Below are positions 18,257 to 26,467 of a stretch of DNA of 43,828 nucleotides, piece by piece. Each line of letters starts with the position of its first letter. Position 1 is the stretch's first letter. Below the pieces are notes generated by a model that was not told where the DNA came from, ran no database searches, and was given only the letters and a program-made list of their open reading frames with translations. The position numbers were made by a program, and so were the translations under genes. The stretch comes from Bacteroidaceae bacterium (GTDB lineage Bacteria; Bacteroidota; Bacteroidia; Bacteroidales; Bacteroidaceae), in contig JAFWPH010000041.1 in the NCBI GenBank assembly GCA_017509605.1, forward strand, positions 1 to 43,828. Direction: 5' to 3'.

Positions 18257-19699
18257 ATGATGAAAAAGTGTCTATTTCTATTGTTAGCATTCCTGACAGG
18301 TGCTTTGACTTTGCTGGCCCAGACCGCAAGAAAGTTTACAATTGATTTGACTGACGACGGCAAGGCGCAGATGTTGGCCTTCCTGCCTGAGAAACCATCG
18401 GGCAGAGCCATCGTCGGCATACCTGGTGGTGGTTATTCCGTGCTCTCCAATTCTCATGAGGGCACCCATTGGTCGGAGTGGCTCAACCAGCGTGGCATCG
18501 CCTACTTTGTGGTGAACTACCGTCTGCCTCAGGGCAATCGCAATATCCCCATTGGAGATGTGGAGAAAGGTTTTAAGATAGTGCGCGACTCCGCTGCAGT
18601 ATGGGGCATCCAACCTCGAGATGTGGGCATCATGGGATTCTCTGCAGGGGGGCATCTGGCATCGGTCATTTCCACCCATTCGCCTTATGAGGTTCGTCCC
18701 GACTTTTCCATCTTGTTCTATCCTGTCATCTCGATGGATGAGCGTGTGTCCCACGTTTATTCCTGCCGCAATTTCCTTGGCGAAGATCAGAAGAATCCTG
18801 CGATGGTGCGTGACTTCTCCACTCAGAATGCCGTGAAGCGTCACCTCACGCCTCCTGCAGTCATCTTCATGTCGAGTGATGACAACCTCGTGCCTCCTGT
18901 CACCAATGGTGTGGCATACTATACGGCCATGCGCAATGCCGGCAACGAATGTGCCATGTACATCTATCCCACAGGTGGTCACGGATGGGGATTCGGTCCT
19001 TGGTTCAAGTACCACGACCAGTTGCTCACCGAGTTTGGCAACTGGCTCGATGCCCATCCAGCACCTCAGCAGGATGCCATCCGTGTGGCATGTATCGGCA
19101 ACAGCATCACCGACGGGCACGGCATTGAGATGGCGCCTGTCAATGGCTATCCAGCCCTCCTACAGAGGCAGTTGGGTAAAGACTATTTGGTGAAGAACTT
19201 CGGTGTGAGCGGCCGAACGCTCCTCAATCATGGCGACATGCCCTATATGAAAGAGACGGCCTGGAAGGATGCACAGGCTTTCGACCCCGACATCGTAGTC
19301 ATCAAGCTTGGTACGAACGACTCCAAACCCCAGAACTGGAAATACGCTGCTGAGTTCAAGCAAGACCTCCAGCAGATGATTACCACGCTCTGTCCTGCTT
19401 TGGCTCAATCTGCAAAGAAACGCAAGAAGTCGAAAAATGCACAGCCCGTCAGGCCCAAGATATACCTCTGCACCCCAATTCCCGCCTTCAAGTCTTCTTG
19501 GAACATCAACGATGCGGTCATCACCAACGAGATTATCCCCATCCAGAAGGAAGTGGCTCAGCAGTATGGCCTCCAGTTGATCGACCTCCACACCCTCTTT
19601 GCCAACGATGGTGACAAGATGCAGGAAGACGGCATCCATCCCGATGGAAAGGGTGTGCGCCGTATCGCCGATATCGTGGCTGAAGCCTTGAAGAAGTAA
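18257..19699 (+). CDS. two-domain secreted esterase: alpha/beta-hydrolase plus SGNH hydrolase
   Basis: 480 residues, signal peptide ending LLAQ (22). Domain 1 (about 25-265) is a BD-FAE/acetyl-xylan-esterase-like alpha/beta-hydrolase: oxyanion IPGGGYSV, YFVVNYRLP, nucleophile GFSAGGHLAS, acid SSDDNLVPP, histidine TGGHGWGF. Domain 2 (about 275-480) is an SGNH hydrolase with all blocks: CIGNSITDG, NFGVSGRT, KLGTNDSK and DGIHPDGKG. Two esterases in one polypeptide suggest removal of two kinds of acyl group or positions from plant polysaccharide. It has its own promoter after the GH51 terminator. Substrate (acetyl or feruloyl) not resolved. Confidence 0.88.
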   Translation: MMKKCLFLLLAFLTGALTLLAQTARKFTIDLTDDGKAQMLAFLPEKPSGRAIVGIPGGGYSVLSNSHEGTHWSEWLNQRGIAYFVVNYRLPQGNRNIPIGDVEKGFKIVRDSAAVWGIQPRDVGIMGFSAGGHLASVISTHSPYEVRPDFSILFYPVISMDERVSHVYSCRNFLGEDQKNPAMVRDFSTQNAVKRHLTPPAVIFMSSDDNLVPPVTNGVAYYTAMRNAGNECAMYIYPTGGHGWGFGPWFKYHDQLLTEFGNWLDAHPAPQQDAIRVACIGNSITDGHGIEMAPVNGYPALLQRQLGKDYLVKNFGVSGRTLLNHGDMPYMKETAWKDAQAFDPDIVVIKLGTNDSKPQNWKYAAEFKQDLQQMITTLCPALAQSAKKRKKSKNAQPVRPKIYLCTPIPAFKSSWNINDAVITNEIIPIQKEVAQQYGLQLIDLHTLFANDGDKMQEDGIHPDGKGVRRIADIVAEALKK

Positions 19700-19755
19700 G
19701 GTAACGTTCTATTATATTAGAGATTATCCGAAGCGTCAGTAAAGCAGCGGAAACA

Positions 19756-19803
19756 CAAAAGGCAAGTTTCCGCTTGTTTCCGCGCGAAAACATTGCCTTT
19801 TTG
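19756..19803. terminator. bidirectional terminator-like hairpin
   Basis: CAAAAGGCAA (19756-19765) pairs with TTGCCTTTTTG (19793-19803), giving A/T tracts on both sides between the convergent esterase and SIMPL genes. Confidence 0.55.
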
Positions 19804-19844
19804 CGTAAAAGAATGAATCTGACGTTTGCCTGTTGTTGGCCCCT

Positions 19845-20537
19845 TTAATCCTTCAACGAATATGTGATGGTGGACACCACACGCACTTTCTTCTTGTAGG
19901 GGATGTCTGCACCGTCGATGGAGAACTCGCCCTGACCGGCTTCCACTATCTTGTTGATGGTGGAATGGCTGTTTTCTGCAAACTGGCTGGCTGTCTTCTC
20001 TGCATTGGCAATCGCCTCAGCCATCATCTCTGGTTTCAACTGCTGGAATTGTGTGTAGTCATAGTTGGCGTAGTCTGACTGCAAGATGACATTCTGGTCA
20101 ATCAACTCATCTACCTTCTGTCTCAGCTCGCTGATAAACTTCGTGTCCTTGGAGGTCACCTGGATAGAACGCTCCACAGTGTAATGATAACGGGGTTTGT
20201 TGTCGCCCCAGACATTGGCTAAGTTGTCTGTCACATCGAATGTGGCGACCGTAACCGTTCCCTTGTCTGAGATGCCGTTCTTCTCCAAAAACGCCTTGAT
20301 GATTTCCACTTTTCCATTGAGAATGCTAAAGAGGGGTTTCAGTTCATTGCCCGACTCCTGGACGCTCATCGACCATGTTACCTTGTCGGCATCCACTTCC
20401 TTCTCAGCCAGACCTTTCACCGTCACACGACGATCCTTGTTGGTGAAATTGTCAATACCGCCCTTGATGCACAATCCAAGTGCCCAAAGCCCCAAGGCCA
20501 CAATAACGGCCACAATGATTTTCTCGTACTTCTGCAT
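19845..20537 (-). CDS. SIMPL (DUF541) domain protein
   Basis: 230 residues. One N-terminal membrane anchor (IIVAVIVALGLWALGLCI, about 7-25) precedes a SIMPL domain: RRVTVKGLAEKEVDADKVTW, EKNGISDKGTVTVATFDVTD, RYHYTVERSIQVTSKD, and a last strand VRVVSTITYSL. The family is periplasmic or membrane-bound with no settled biochemical role. It has its own promoter and is not obviously linked to neighbours. Confidence 0.85.
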   Translation of the reverse strand: MQKYEKIIVAVIVALGLWALGLCIKGGIDNFTNKDRRVTVKGLAEKEVDADKVTWSMSVQESGNELKPLFSILNGKVEIIKAFLEKNGISDKGTVTVATFDVTDNLANVWGDNKPRYHYTVERSIQVTSKDTKFISELRQKVDELIDQNVILQSDYANYDYTQFQQLKPEMMAEAIANAEKTASQFAENSHSTINKIVEAGQGEFSIDGADIPYKKKVRVVSTITYSLKD

Positions 20538-20588
20538 GATACCTGTATCTTAATGTTTAACATTATCCTTTGTTATGATAGAGATGTG

Positions 20589-20619
20589 CAAATGTATTTC
20601 TTTTTCTCATCGTCACAAA
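20589..20619 (-). promoter_or_regulatory. promoter for the SIMPL gene
   Basis: On the minus strand TTTG (20616-20619), 19 bases, TACATTTG (20589-20596); start codon at 20537. Confidence 0.7.
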
Positions 20620-20775
20620 AGATTTTTAGGAATTGTTATACGGTTTAAGAAAGTTTTACCAATTCCCGACCCTGAACGTTCCATGTTCTTCTTATCCAAA
20701 CGCATGACTACTCTACAGAGGCGATGAAGGAGATTAGAAAACAGTGACCTTTACTGAAACAGGTTGTCAGGATGA

Positions 20776-20961
20776 TCAATCAGTGTTCTTTTTGGACTTC
20801 TCTTCTGCCTTATAGGCGAGAACCATACTCAGAAGACCCAGACCATTCGAGAGTAAACCAAGAATACTGGAATATAATGGGACTGGGATAAACAACCAAA
20901 TAACGAAAAGAACCAGGAATATAATCGCCAAGCCAACCTGTAGTTTTTGCTTCTTGTTCAT
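20776..20961 (-). CDS. small two-helix membrane protein
   Basis: 61 residues: MNKKQKLQVG, a membrane helix (LAIIFLVLFVIWLFI), a short PVPLYSS turn, a second helix (ILGLLSNGLGLLSMVLAY) and a charged tail KAEEKSKKNTD. Not recognised. The upstream DNA carries the TTAATCGCTTAATCGCATTTTT repeat motif in two parts and no clear promoter. Confidence 0.6.
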   Translation of the reverse strand: MNKKQKLQVGLAIIFLVLFVIWLFIPVPLYSSILGLLSNGLGLLSMVLAYKAEEKSKKNTD

Positions 20962-21043
20962 ATTTTAATCGCTTAATCGCATTTTTCTTGCCAAAGGCGA
21001 CTCCTATGTGAATTCGTCGAATTCACGTTGAATGACTCTGAGT

Positions 21044-21565
21044 CTATGGACAGGTGGTGAGGGGATTGTCGCAGATCTTGTCGATAGGCATCCATCCTGT
21101 GTAACGCTTGTCTGTGGTTGTTACCTTTATCCACTCTCCACGAATCTCAAGAGGATGCAGAGTGGTCTCAAGCAAGTAGGAAACCTCTACCTTAAGAGGC
21201 TTGCCCTTGGGCGACGGAGTTTCACGCAACACATTCTCATGTTCACCTGCTATACCGAACCCAAGCACAGAGTAATGCACCCAGTACCCTGTTCTCGATC
21301 CTTTAAGGTTTAGCGTTTCATCCTCAACGTCGCCGCATAGATAAATGACAGGATCAATCTTCCACCAGTTGTTTTTTACTTCGAGGAGTGACACTACATA
21401 TCCACCATCAATGCCAGAAAGTTTCTGAACCACCTTACCATTTGGAGCATTGCGGACGTTGGTGGGGGTACCGCTATAGTCACAGATATAGGCACTTGCA
21501 CCTGTCTGTGCGTACACTGATAAGGCAATGAACATAATCAGGGTTGTCAAAAGAATCTTTTTCAT
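21044..21565 (-). CDS. secreted SH3-like domain protein
   Basis: 173 residues from ATG 21565; the longer frame to 21628 is rejected because a promoter lies at 21599-21629. Signal peptide ends SVYAQ. The first domain (about 22-85) is SH3b-like (TPTNVRNAPNGKVVQKLSG, EVKNNWWKI). The second part has another SH3-like stretch ending in WIKVTTTDKRYTGWMPIDKI. Such domains bind peptidoglycan or proteins in the periplasm. A single gene, function unknown. Confidence 0.75.
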   Translation of the reverse strand: MKKILLTTLIMFIALSVYAQTGASAYICDYSGTPTNVRNAPNGKVVQKLSGIDGGYVVSLLEVKNNWWKIDPVIYLCGDVEDETLNLKGSRTGYWVHYSVLGFGIAGEHENVLRETPSPKGKPLKVEVSYLLETTLHPLEIRGEWIKVTTTDKRYTGWMPIDKICDNPLTTCP

Positions 21566-21598
21566 ATCATCTGGTTTTTTGAATGAGTCTTTACTCTG

Positions 21599-21629
21599 CA
21601 AATGTAGTGAAAACATAGTAACTAACAAA
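21599..21629 (-). promoter_or_regulatory. promoter for the SH3-like gene
   Basis: Minus strand TTTG (21626-21629), 19 bases, TACATTTG (21599-21606). It decides the start at 21565. Confidence 0.7.
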
Positions 21630-21695
21630 TTATTTCACATTATTTCAAACAATAGGTCTTTCTGATTGTAGAAATCGTTCGTAAACAGAAGATAT

Positions 21696-21727
21696 TTTGG
21701 CCAATACCAGAAAAAGGTGTACATTTG
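21696..21727 (+). promoter_or_regulatory. promoter for the dehydratase-like lipoprotein
   Basis: TTTG (21696-21699), 20 bases, TACATTTG (21720-21727); start codon at 21761. Confidence 0.7.
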
Positions 21728-21760
21728 TGACAAATTGTAATATTCATCTTTCATATTTTT

Positions 21761-22948
21761 ATGACTATGAGAACAGTGAAATTGAAGACCTGGCTACTTA
21801 TAGCCCTTCTTGCACTTGGTACGACTGTATCGTTCACATCATGCTCCTCGAGCAATGAATTATCGAAAGAACAAGTTGAGATTAAGTCCATTGCCGATAA
21901 GGTGTGGGCTTTCAGTCAGGCACATCCCGACGGTTTCACGCTCGATGTCCGCACAATGACAGAGCCTACAAATGGCATCGCTGTGAGCTACGTTGACACA
22001 CAGAACAGCCACTCGCGGGATCAACTCGACAAAGTGGTCGAACATGCACTGAACCACGACGGTTTTGTAGGTGGATGGTACAACAGCGAGGATGGACTCT
22101 ATTATTTCGACAGCACACGTCTTTTCCCCGAAGACTCACTGAAGGAAGCCATTCAGTTCGGAAAGGACAACAGCCAACACTCCGTGTTCATCCTGTCAAC
22201 CTTCACAGATATACCTCTTGATGGCAAGGTTGCCGAGATTGAAGAAAGGGGAACAGTCATTTTCGGCACTACGGGCGACTACAGACCATTGTCTTTCTGC
22301 GAGCCCGAAACAGGAGAGTACTGGGGATTCGGAATCGAAATGGCGCAGGAGATTGCCGACAGGCTGGGGGTTGGCTGGGAGTTTGTCAAGACCTCTTGGC
22401 CGACACTGACAGCGGATGTACTGGCAGATCCACAGCGCTTCGACCTCGCCATAGGAGGCATCACCATCACCGATGCACGTCGAGAGACCATGCTCATGAG
22501 CGACGGCTATCTGGCCAACGGCAAGACGATTCTGTGCAGAGTGTCCGATGAGGACCGCTTCCAGTCTTTGGAAGACATCGACCAACCTGAGGTGCGTGTG
22601 ATGGTCAATCCCGGAGGGCTGAATGAGAAGTTCGCCAACGAGAACCTCACCCATGCCACCATCATCGTCCATCCCAAGAACGAGGAGATACCCACGTTGA
22701 TAGCGGAGGGAGTAGCCGACATCATGATCACCGAGATCACGGAGGCCCCATACTATGTGCAGACGGACAGCCGACTTGCTGCTCCCCTGTTGGACAAGCC
22801 TTTTACCCATGGTGAGATAGGTGTCCTCATGCAGAAGGGACAGGATGACTTGCTGGAGATGGTCAACAATTACATCAGCCAGATGAAAGCCGACGGCACT
22901 CTCCGTCGCCTCCACCAGAAGTACGGACTGGTGTATGGCTACGAATGA
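21761..22948 (+). CDS. lipoprotein with cyclohexadienyl-dehydratase-like (SBP family 3) domain
   Basis: 395 residues, lipobox SFTSC (Cys28). Domain 1 (about 40-148), with GFTLDVRTMTEPTNGIAVSY and GFVGGWYNSEDGLYYFDSTR, looks like a domain I associate with polyvalent proteins of Bacteroidetes mobile elements. Domain 2 (about 160-390) is a family 3 solute-binding fold with the pattern of PheC-type cyclohexadienyl dehydratases: FGTTGDYRPLSF, TSWPTLTADV, FDLAIGGITITDARRETM, RVMVNPGGLNEKFA, VHPKNEEIPTLI and GVADIMITEITEAPYY. It may therefore convert prephenate/arogenate, or only bind a small acid. No transporter genes are adjacent. The lipoprotein fusion is odd for an aromatic-biosynthesis enzyme. 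Confidence 0.75.
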   Translation: MTMRTVKLKTWLLIALLALGTTVSFTSCSSSNELSKEQVEIKSIADKVWAFSQAHPDGFTLDVRTMTEPTNGIAVSYVDTQNSHSRDQLDKVVEHALNHDGFVGGWYNSEDGLYYFDSTRLFPEDSLKEAIQFGKDNSQHSVFILSTFTDIPLDGKVAEIEERGTVIFGTTGDYRPLSFCEPETGEYWGFGIEMAQEIADRLGVGWEFVKTSWPTLTADVLADPQRFDLAIGGITITDARRETMLMSDGYLANGKTILCRVSDEDRFQSLEDIDQPEVRVMVNPGGLNEKFANENLTHATIIVHPKNEEIPTLIAEGVADIMITEITEAPYYVQTDSRLAAPLLDKPFTHGEIGVLMQKGQDDLLEMVNNYISQMKADGTLRRLHQKYGLVYGYE

Positions 22949-22979
22949 CAAGGTAAGGCGTAATTCATAAGAAATGAGT

Positions 22980-23011
22980 ATTGCACTGACGGAAAAGACA
23001 TTGTAACTTTG
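22980..23011 (+). promoter_or_regulatory. orphan promoter-like sequence
   Basis: ATTG (22980-22983), 20 bases, TAACTTTG (23004-23011). No plausible plus-strand gene follows; the next feature is the hairpin at 23093. Confidence 0.4.
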
Positions 23012-23092
23012 CACCGTGAAAATAGTTTTTCAGTTTCGTCCATAGACATAAGCTCATAACTATTAGAATTACGTAAACCATAAAATGTGAGT

Positions 23093-23131
23093 CATGCAGG
23101 CTTCTCGAAGTGATTTCGCGAAGCCTGCATG
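23093..23131. repeat. strong hairpin (17-base arms)
   Basis: Arms 23093-23109 and 23115-23131 differ at one position, with a 5-base loop (GTGAT); the outer 12 bases CATGCAGGCTTC/GAAGCCTGCATG are perfect. It has no T-run after it. It may terminate one of the flanking convergent genes or be part of a small RNA. Confidence 0.6.
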
Positions 23132-23205
23132 CGATTTGATGGAGATCAAACATCCTTTTAGGTCACACAAATCGCTTGAAACGATTGCCCACTTTGACTT
23201 CCGCT

Positions 23206-23529
23206 TCATTTCTTGCGGGGAGGTGTCTCTATGTTCTCGAGACTCTGATGAGCGTTGGCCCATCTCACACCTTCGATGAAAGCCCATCGGCATTTCCTGC
23301 CATATCCCAGAAGTTTGAGATGCTCATACATCTCGATTTCTTTCCTGTCGATGTCCAACAAGGCGATGATGGTGTCCTCCTCCACTTTTTCTCCGTTGAG
23401 GACATATCCACGAGCGTGTCTGATGACAGTCTGGTCGCCTTTGGTCCATTTTGAACCTATCATGAACAAATGGTAGTAATTCCATCCTTTCTCGCTAAAA
23501 CAGTGGTCTAATAATTCGTAGTCAATCAT
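23206..23529 (-). CDS. hypothetical protein (107 residues)
   Basis: MIDYELLDHCFSEKGWNYYH, then MIGSKWTKGDQTVIRHARGY, ALLDIDRKEIEMYEHLKLLG and FIEGVRWANA; a soluble mixed alpha/beta protein with no membrane part. I do not recognise a family. The GYVLNGEKVEEDTIIALLDI stretch has good coding character. It is divergent from the metallophosphoesterase gene by 99 bases. No TAnnTTTG box was found on its strand. Confidence 0.6.
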   Translation of the reverse strand: MIDYELLDHCFSEKGWNYYHLFMIGSKWTKGDQTVIRHARGYVLNGEKVEEDTIIALLDIDRKEIEMYEHLKLLGYGRKCRWAFIEGVRWANAHQSLENIETPPRKK

Positions 23530-23597
23530 TTTGAAATGGGAGTTAAAATAGAACTGGTATTCCTTTTATTATGAATGTGATTAAAAAAACTTTTTAC

Positions 23598-23605
23598 TAA
23601 CTTTG
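23598..23605 (+). promoter_or_regulatory. -7 box for the metallophosphoesterase gene
   Basis: TAACTTTG, 23 bases before the ATG. No -33 TTTG at the usual distance. Confidence 0.5.
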
Positions 23606-23628
23606 CAGTTAAATACCAATGAAGAAAT

Positions 23629-24348
23629 ATGAGTGAGACAGACAAGAAAAGAATTCTGGTGATACCGGATGTGCATGGACGCGATTTCTGGAAGAGGCCC
23701 GTTGCGGAGACACCTTGTGATAAGATCATCTTTCTGGGCGATTATTTCGACCCATACGATGATGAGTACATCACGTCGGAGGAAGCGCTCCAAAACTTCG
23801 ATGAGGTGATGAAACTGAAACAGCAGAATCCAGAGAAAGTGGTGCTGTTGTGGGGTAATCACGATTTGCATTATGCTTCGGAGCTGTTTCGTCAATTGGC
23901 GTGTGGTAGTCGCTATGATGCGACTTTTGCACCTATAATCGCCAGTTCATTGCTGCCTCATGCCACGGATCTCCATTTGGCGCATGAGGAGAAGATCGGC
24001 GAAACGCGTTATCTTTTCACCCATGCCGGTGTGACTTCCATGTGGTATGAACTCCATCGAGATATCATTCAAGAACTCACGGCTGAAAACCTCAATAATT
24101 TATTGAAAACACTAAAGGGAACCATCGCACTCTCGGAAGTGGGGGCAAGTAGGAGAGGCAGGGACAGTTTTGGTGGCATGATGTGGGCCGATGTGGACGA
24201 GATGAGTTGTTCGGATCCTTTCCCTGGCATCTATCAGATATTCGGCCACACGCAGAACCGTCGTGGTCCCGTCATCACCGATCATTACGCCTGTCTTGAC
24301 TGCCGACGGGCCTTCCTTCTTGACAATAGCGGACTGAAAAAGGTGTAA
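23629..24348 (+). CDS. calcineurin-like metallophosphoesterase
   Basis: 239 residues, cytoplasmic. Metal-binding motifs appear in order: DVHG (residues 14-17), GDYFDPYD, GNHD, the histidine of FTHAGVTSMW, and GHTQ near residue 206. This is the serine/threonine-phosphatase-like (PPP) arrangement. Substrate unknown. A single gene with its own -7 box and a terminator at 24372. Confidence 0.88.
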   Translation: MSETDKKRILVIPDVHGRDFWKRPVAETPCDKIIFLGDYFDPYDDEYITSEEALQNFDEVMKLKQQNPEKVVLLWGNHDLHYASELFRQLACGSRYDATFAPIIASSLLPHATDLHLAHEEKIGETRYLFTHAGVTSMWYELHRDIIQELTAENLNNLLKTLKGTIALSEVGASRRGRDSFGGMMWADVDEMSCSDPFPGIYQIFGHTQNRRGPVITDHYACLDCRRAFLLDNSGLKKV

Positions 24349-24371
24349 GAATCGGCCTTTCTACGGAGAAC

Positions 24372-24396
24372 ACAAAAATTTCCCGAAGATTTTTGT
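24372..24396. terminator. bidirectional terminator-like hairpin
   Basis: ACAAAAAT (24372-24379) and ATTTTTGT (24389-24396) around TTTCCCGAAG-type DNA, between the convergent phosphoesterase and AAA/nuclease genes. Confidence 0.55.
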
Positions 24397-24436
24397 ACGT
24401 TTTTGGAATTTTATACCGTTGGTGATTCGTCCTGAT

Positions 24437-26017
24437 TCAATGTTCAATGATGTATTCGCCTACGGTCATGGTGTCTCGGTCGAACTGCACACCCACTTTC
24501 ACCAGTTTGCGCCCATCGGTCGAGTAGGGCAGGGCATAGTTGTGGCTGTTGATCTGGTCGAGGGCTTCTTGGGCAGTGCCGTTGACCTTGAGTTCGAAGA
24601 CGTAGATGGTGTCCGGCATGTGCACCACGAAATCTGTGCGGCCACCAGCACATTTAACTTGCGTCCGAACATAGACATTGAGCATGTTGAAGATGAGCCA
24701 GAAGGTGTATTCGTAGAAACCCTCGTAGTTTTTCACCTCCTCCAGTTTCTTCTTGAAACCCTCAACGTAGGGGATGCCAGCGAGGAAAGCTTTCATTTCG
24801 GCCATGGCGAGATGGATGTCGTTTTTCTTCAGGGCAAGCCATAACTTCAACGCGAATCCTTTCTGTACTGCGCCGCTTTCCAGCCCGATATATACGGGCA
24901 AGAGTCCTTCGGTGAAACCGATGCGGACTTCTTTGTTGGGTATGCCGAGTTGGAATATCTCCGTTTCGAAATCATAGTCCTTGATGGTAAGATATCCGCT
25001 TTGGTAGAGCAGTGGCAGGGCTGTCGTTATCGCCTCGGTGGGACGGTCGAAAGAGGATGCTGGTTCGTAAAGGTCATCAAGTTCCGTGACGTTTGTTTGG
25101 AAACGCTTCAGTTGTCGGATGAGGAAAGAAGGTGTCCCACTGTCGAACCAGTAGTTGGCAACCTTCTTATGGTTGAAGCATTTTAGGAGACTGAAAGGAT
25201 TGTAGATGTCGGGAGATTCCTCAGCGAAGCGGTATCCGTCATACTGTAGTTTGAGTCTGGCGTGCATCTCCTCGGGCGTGCATTCGTATTTGTCTGCGAG
25301 CATGGCGATGTCGGGCGCCATGTCAGTGGTGAATTCCTGTTCTGTGATTCCGCAGATGGCGGCGAACCTGGAATCCAGAGATATGTTGGTGAGGTTGTTG
25401 ATGGTGGAGAAGATGCTGAGCTGCGAGAACTTGGTGATGCCGGTGATGAAGCAGAAGCGGATCATCTTCTCGCTGGCTTTCAGTGGCTGGTAGAACTCCT
25501 GAAGCACCCGTCGGTACTCGGGCAGCATCTCCTCTTCGTGCAGCACGTCCAACAGTGGTGTGTCATACTCGTCAATAATGACCACAACCTGTTTGCCGGT
25601 CTTCTTGTAAGCGCGGAGGAGGAGTCCTGAGAGAAGGTCTCCAGGAGTCTTCTCTTTCTCTTCTTGACCGTATTCACTAACATACGGATCGAGCAGTAAC
25701 ATCAGAACACGCTCAAGATCATAGGCATCCTTACGGTCTTTGGCTCTGCTCAAATCCAGTTTGATGACTGGGTACTTTTTCCATTCCGTCTCCAAGTCCA
25801 TGATCCTCAGCCCCTCGAACAGTTCCTTCTGCCCATCGAAATAAGATTCAAGGGTGGATGTGAGCAGGCTCTTTCCGAACCTGCGCGGGCGGCTGAGGAA
25901 GACGAACGGGCTTTCCTGGGTCATCTGCCACACCAAGTCCGTCTTGTCGATATAGACATAGTTCTCTCTGCGTATCCTTTCGAAAGTATGTATTCCTACG
26001 GGGTATTTTCTTGCCAT
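24437..26017 (-). CDS. AAA-ATPase-like / PD-(D/E)XK protein (DUF1703 type)
   Basis: 526 residues from ATG 26017 (MARKYPVGIHTFERI), with ATG 26026 as alternative. N-terminal AAA-ATPase-like domain: YVYIDKTDLVW, Walker A variant SRPRRFGKSLL, Walker B VVVIIDEYDTPLLD, FITGITKFSQLSIFSTINNL. C-terminal PD-(D/E)XK type 9 domain: GGRTDFVVHMPD and YVFELKV (Glu-x-Lys), then QINSHNYALPY. This family is highly amplified in Bacteroidetes; an endonuclease-type fold is known but its biological role is not. It has its own promoter at 26046-26077. Confidence 0.9.
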   Translation of the reverse strand: MARKYPVGIHTFERIRRENYVYIDKTDLVWQMTQESPFVFLSRPRRFGKSLLTSTLESYFDGQKELFEGLRIMDLETEWKKYPVIKLDLSRAKDRKDAYDLERVLMLLLDPYVSEYGQEEKEKTPGDLLSGLLLRAYKKTGKQVVVIIDEYDTPLLDVLHEEEMLPEYRRVLQEFYQPLKASEKMIRFCFITGITKFSQLSIFSTINNLTNISLDSRFAAICGITEQEFTTDMAPDIAMLADKYECTPEEMHARLKLQYDGYRFAEESPDIYNPFSLLKCFNHKKVANYWFDSGTPSFLIRQLKRFQTNVTELDDLYEPASSFDRPTEAITTALPLLYQSGYLTIKDYDFETEIFQLGIPNKEVRIGFTEGLLPVYIGLESGAVQKGFALKLWLALKKNDIHLAMAEMKAFLAGIPYVEGFKKKLEEVKNYEGFYEYTFWLIFNMLNVYVRTQVKCAGGRTDFVVHMPDTIYVFELKVNGTAQEALDQINSHNYALPYSTDGRKLVKVGVQFDRDTMTVGEYIIEH

Positions 26018-26045
26018 TGTGTCCATCGTGATTGGTTTCCAGTTG

Positions 26046-26077
26046 CAAATTTAAACATTTGATAGTAATAATTCAAA
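26046..26077 (-). promoter_or_regulatory. promoter for the AAA/PD-(D/E)XK gene
   Basis: Minus strand TTTG (26074-26077), 20 bases, TAAATTTG (26046-26053); start about 29 bases downstream. Confidence 0.7.
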
Positions 26078-26150
26078 TAATAGTAGTTTTTTTGAAATAC
26101 CATTTGTGTTATGTGTAAGCGTAGATGCTTGTCGTTATTTGTTATTCATA

Positions 26151-26459
26151 TCAGTAACGAGGGTTGTGACAATGATGCGCTACAGCACTGGCGATAAGGG
26201 CATTCAGATCATTGTCTGACGGTACAGCAATCGTTACATCAATACCTGAATGGGCTTCTGCATATTTCTTCACGATAGTTTCCAGCCTGCCAAGAAACGC
26301 CTTTTGAGTTCTCAGTTCATGCTCTTTCTCTTCTTCTGTTGCTGAAGGATTGCTTTCGTCACGTAATTGGCTTTTCTATTCTTTTGTTGGTATTTGTGAG
26401 AAAGAGAATACCTTTTCGATATCCAACACCGATCTGTTTTTGCCAAATAGCCTATTCAT
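26151..26459 (-). pseudogene. 102-codon ORF interrupted by one in-frame amber codon
   Basis: ATG at 26459, 8 bases after the coiled-coil gene stop, reads MNRLFGKNRSVLDIEKVFSF, SQIPTKE, then TAG at 26376-26378, and continues in the same frame for 74 codons: KSQLRDESNPSATEEEKEHE, LRTQKAFLGRLETIVKKYAE, AHSGIDVTIAVPSDNDLNAL, IASAVAHHCHNPRY, stop TGA at 26151. The part after the amber codon is plainly protein-like. It may be a point-mutated last gene of the operon, a sequence error or stop readthrough. I do not recognise the protein. Confidence 0.6.
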
Positions 26460-26467
26460 GGGTTCTT

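Noticed and set aside
18284..19120. 278-codon open frame on the minus strand
   Set aside because: Antisense shadow of the two-domain esterase.
22196..23014. 272-codon open frame on the minus strand
   Set aside because: Antisense to the dehydratase-like gene, whose domain motifs and promoter are clear.
24419..24844. 141-codon plus-strand ORF
   Set aside because: Antisense to the PD-(D/E)XK part of the DUF1703-type gene, which has clear motifs.
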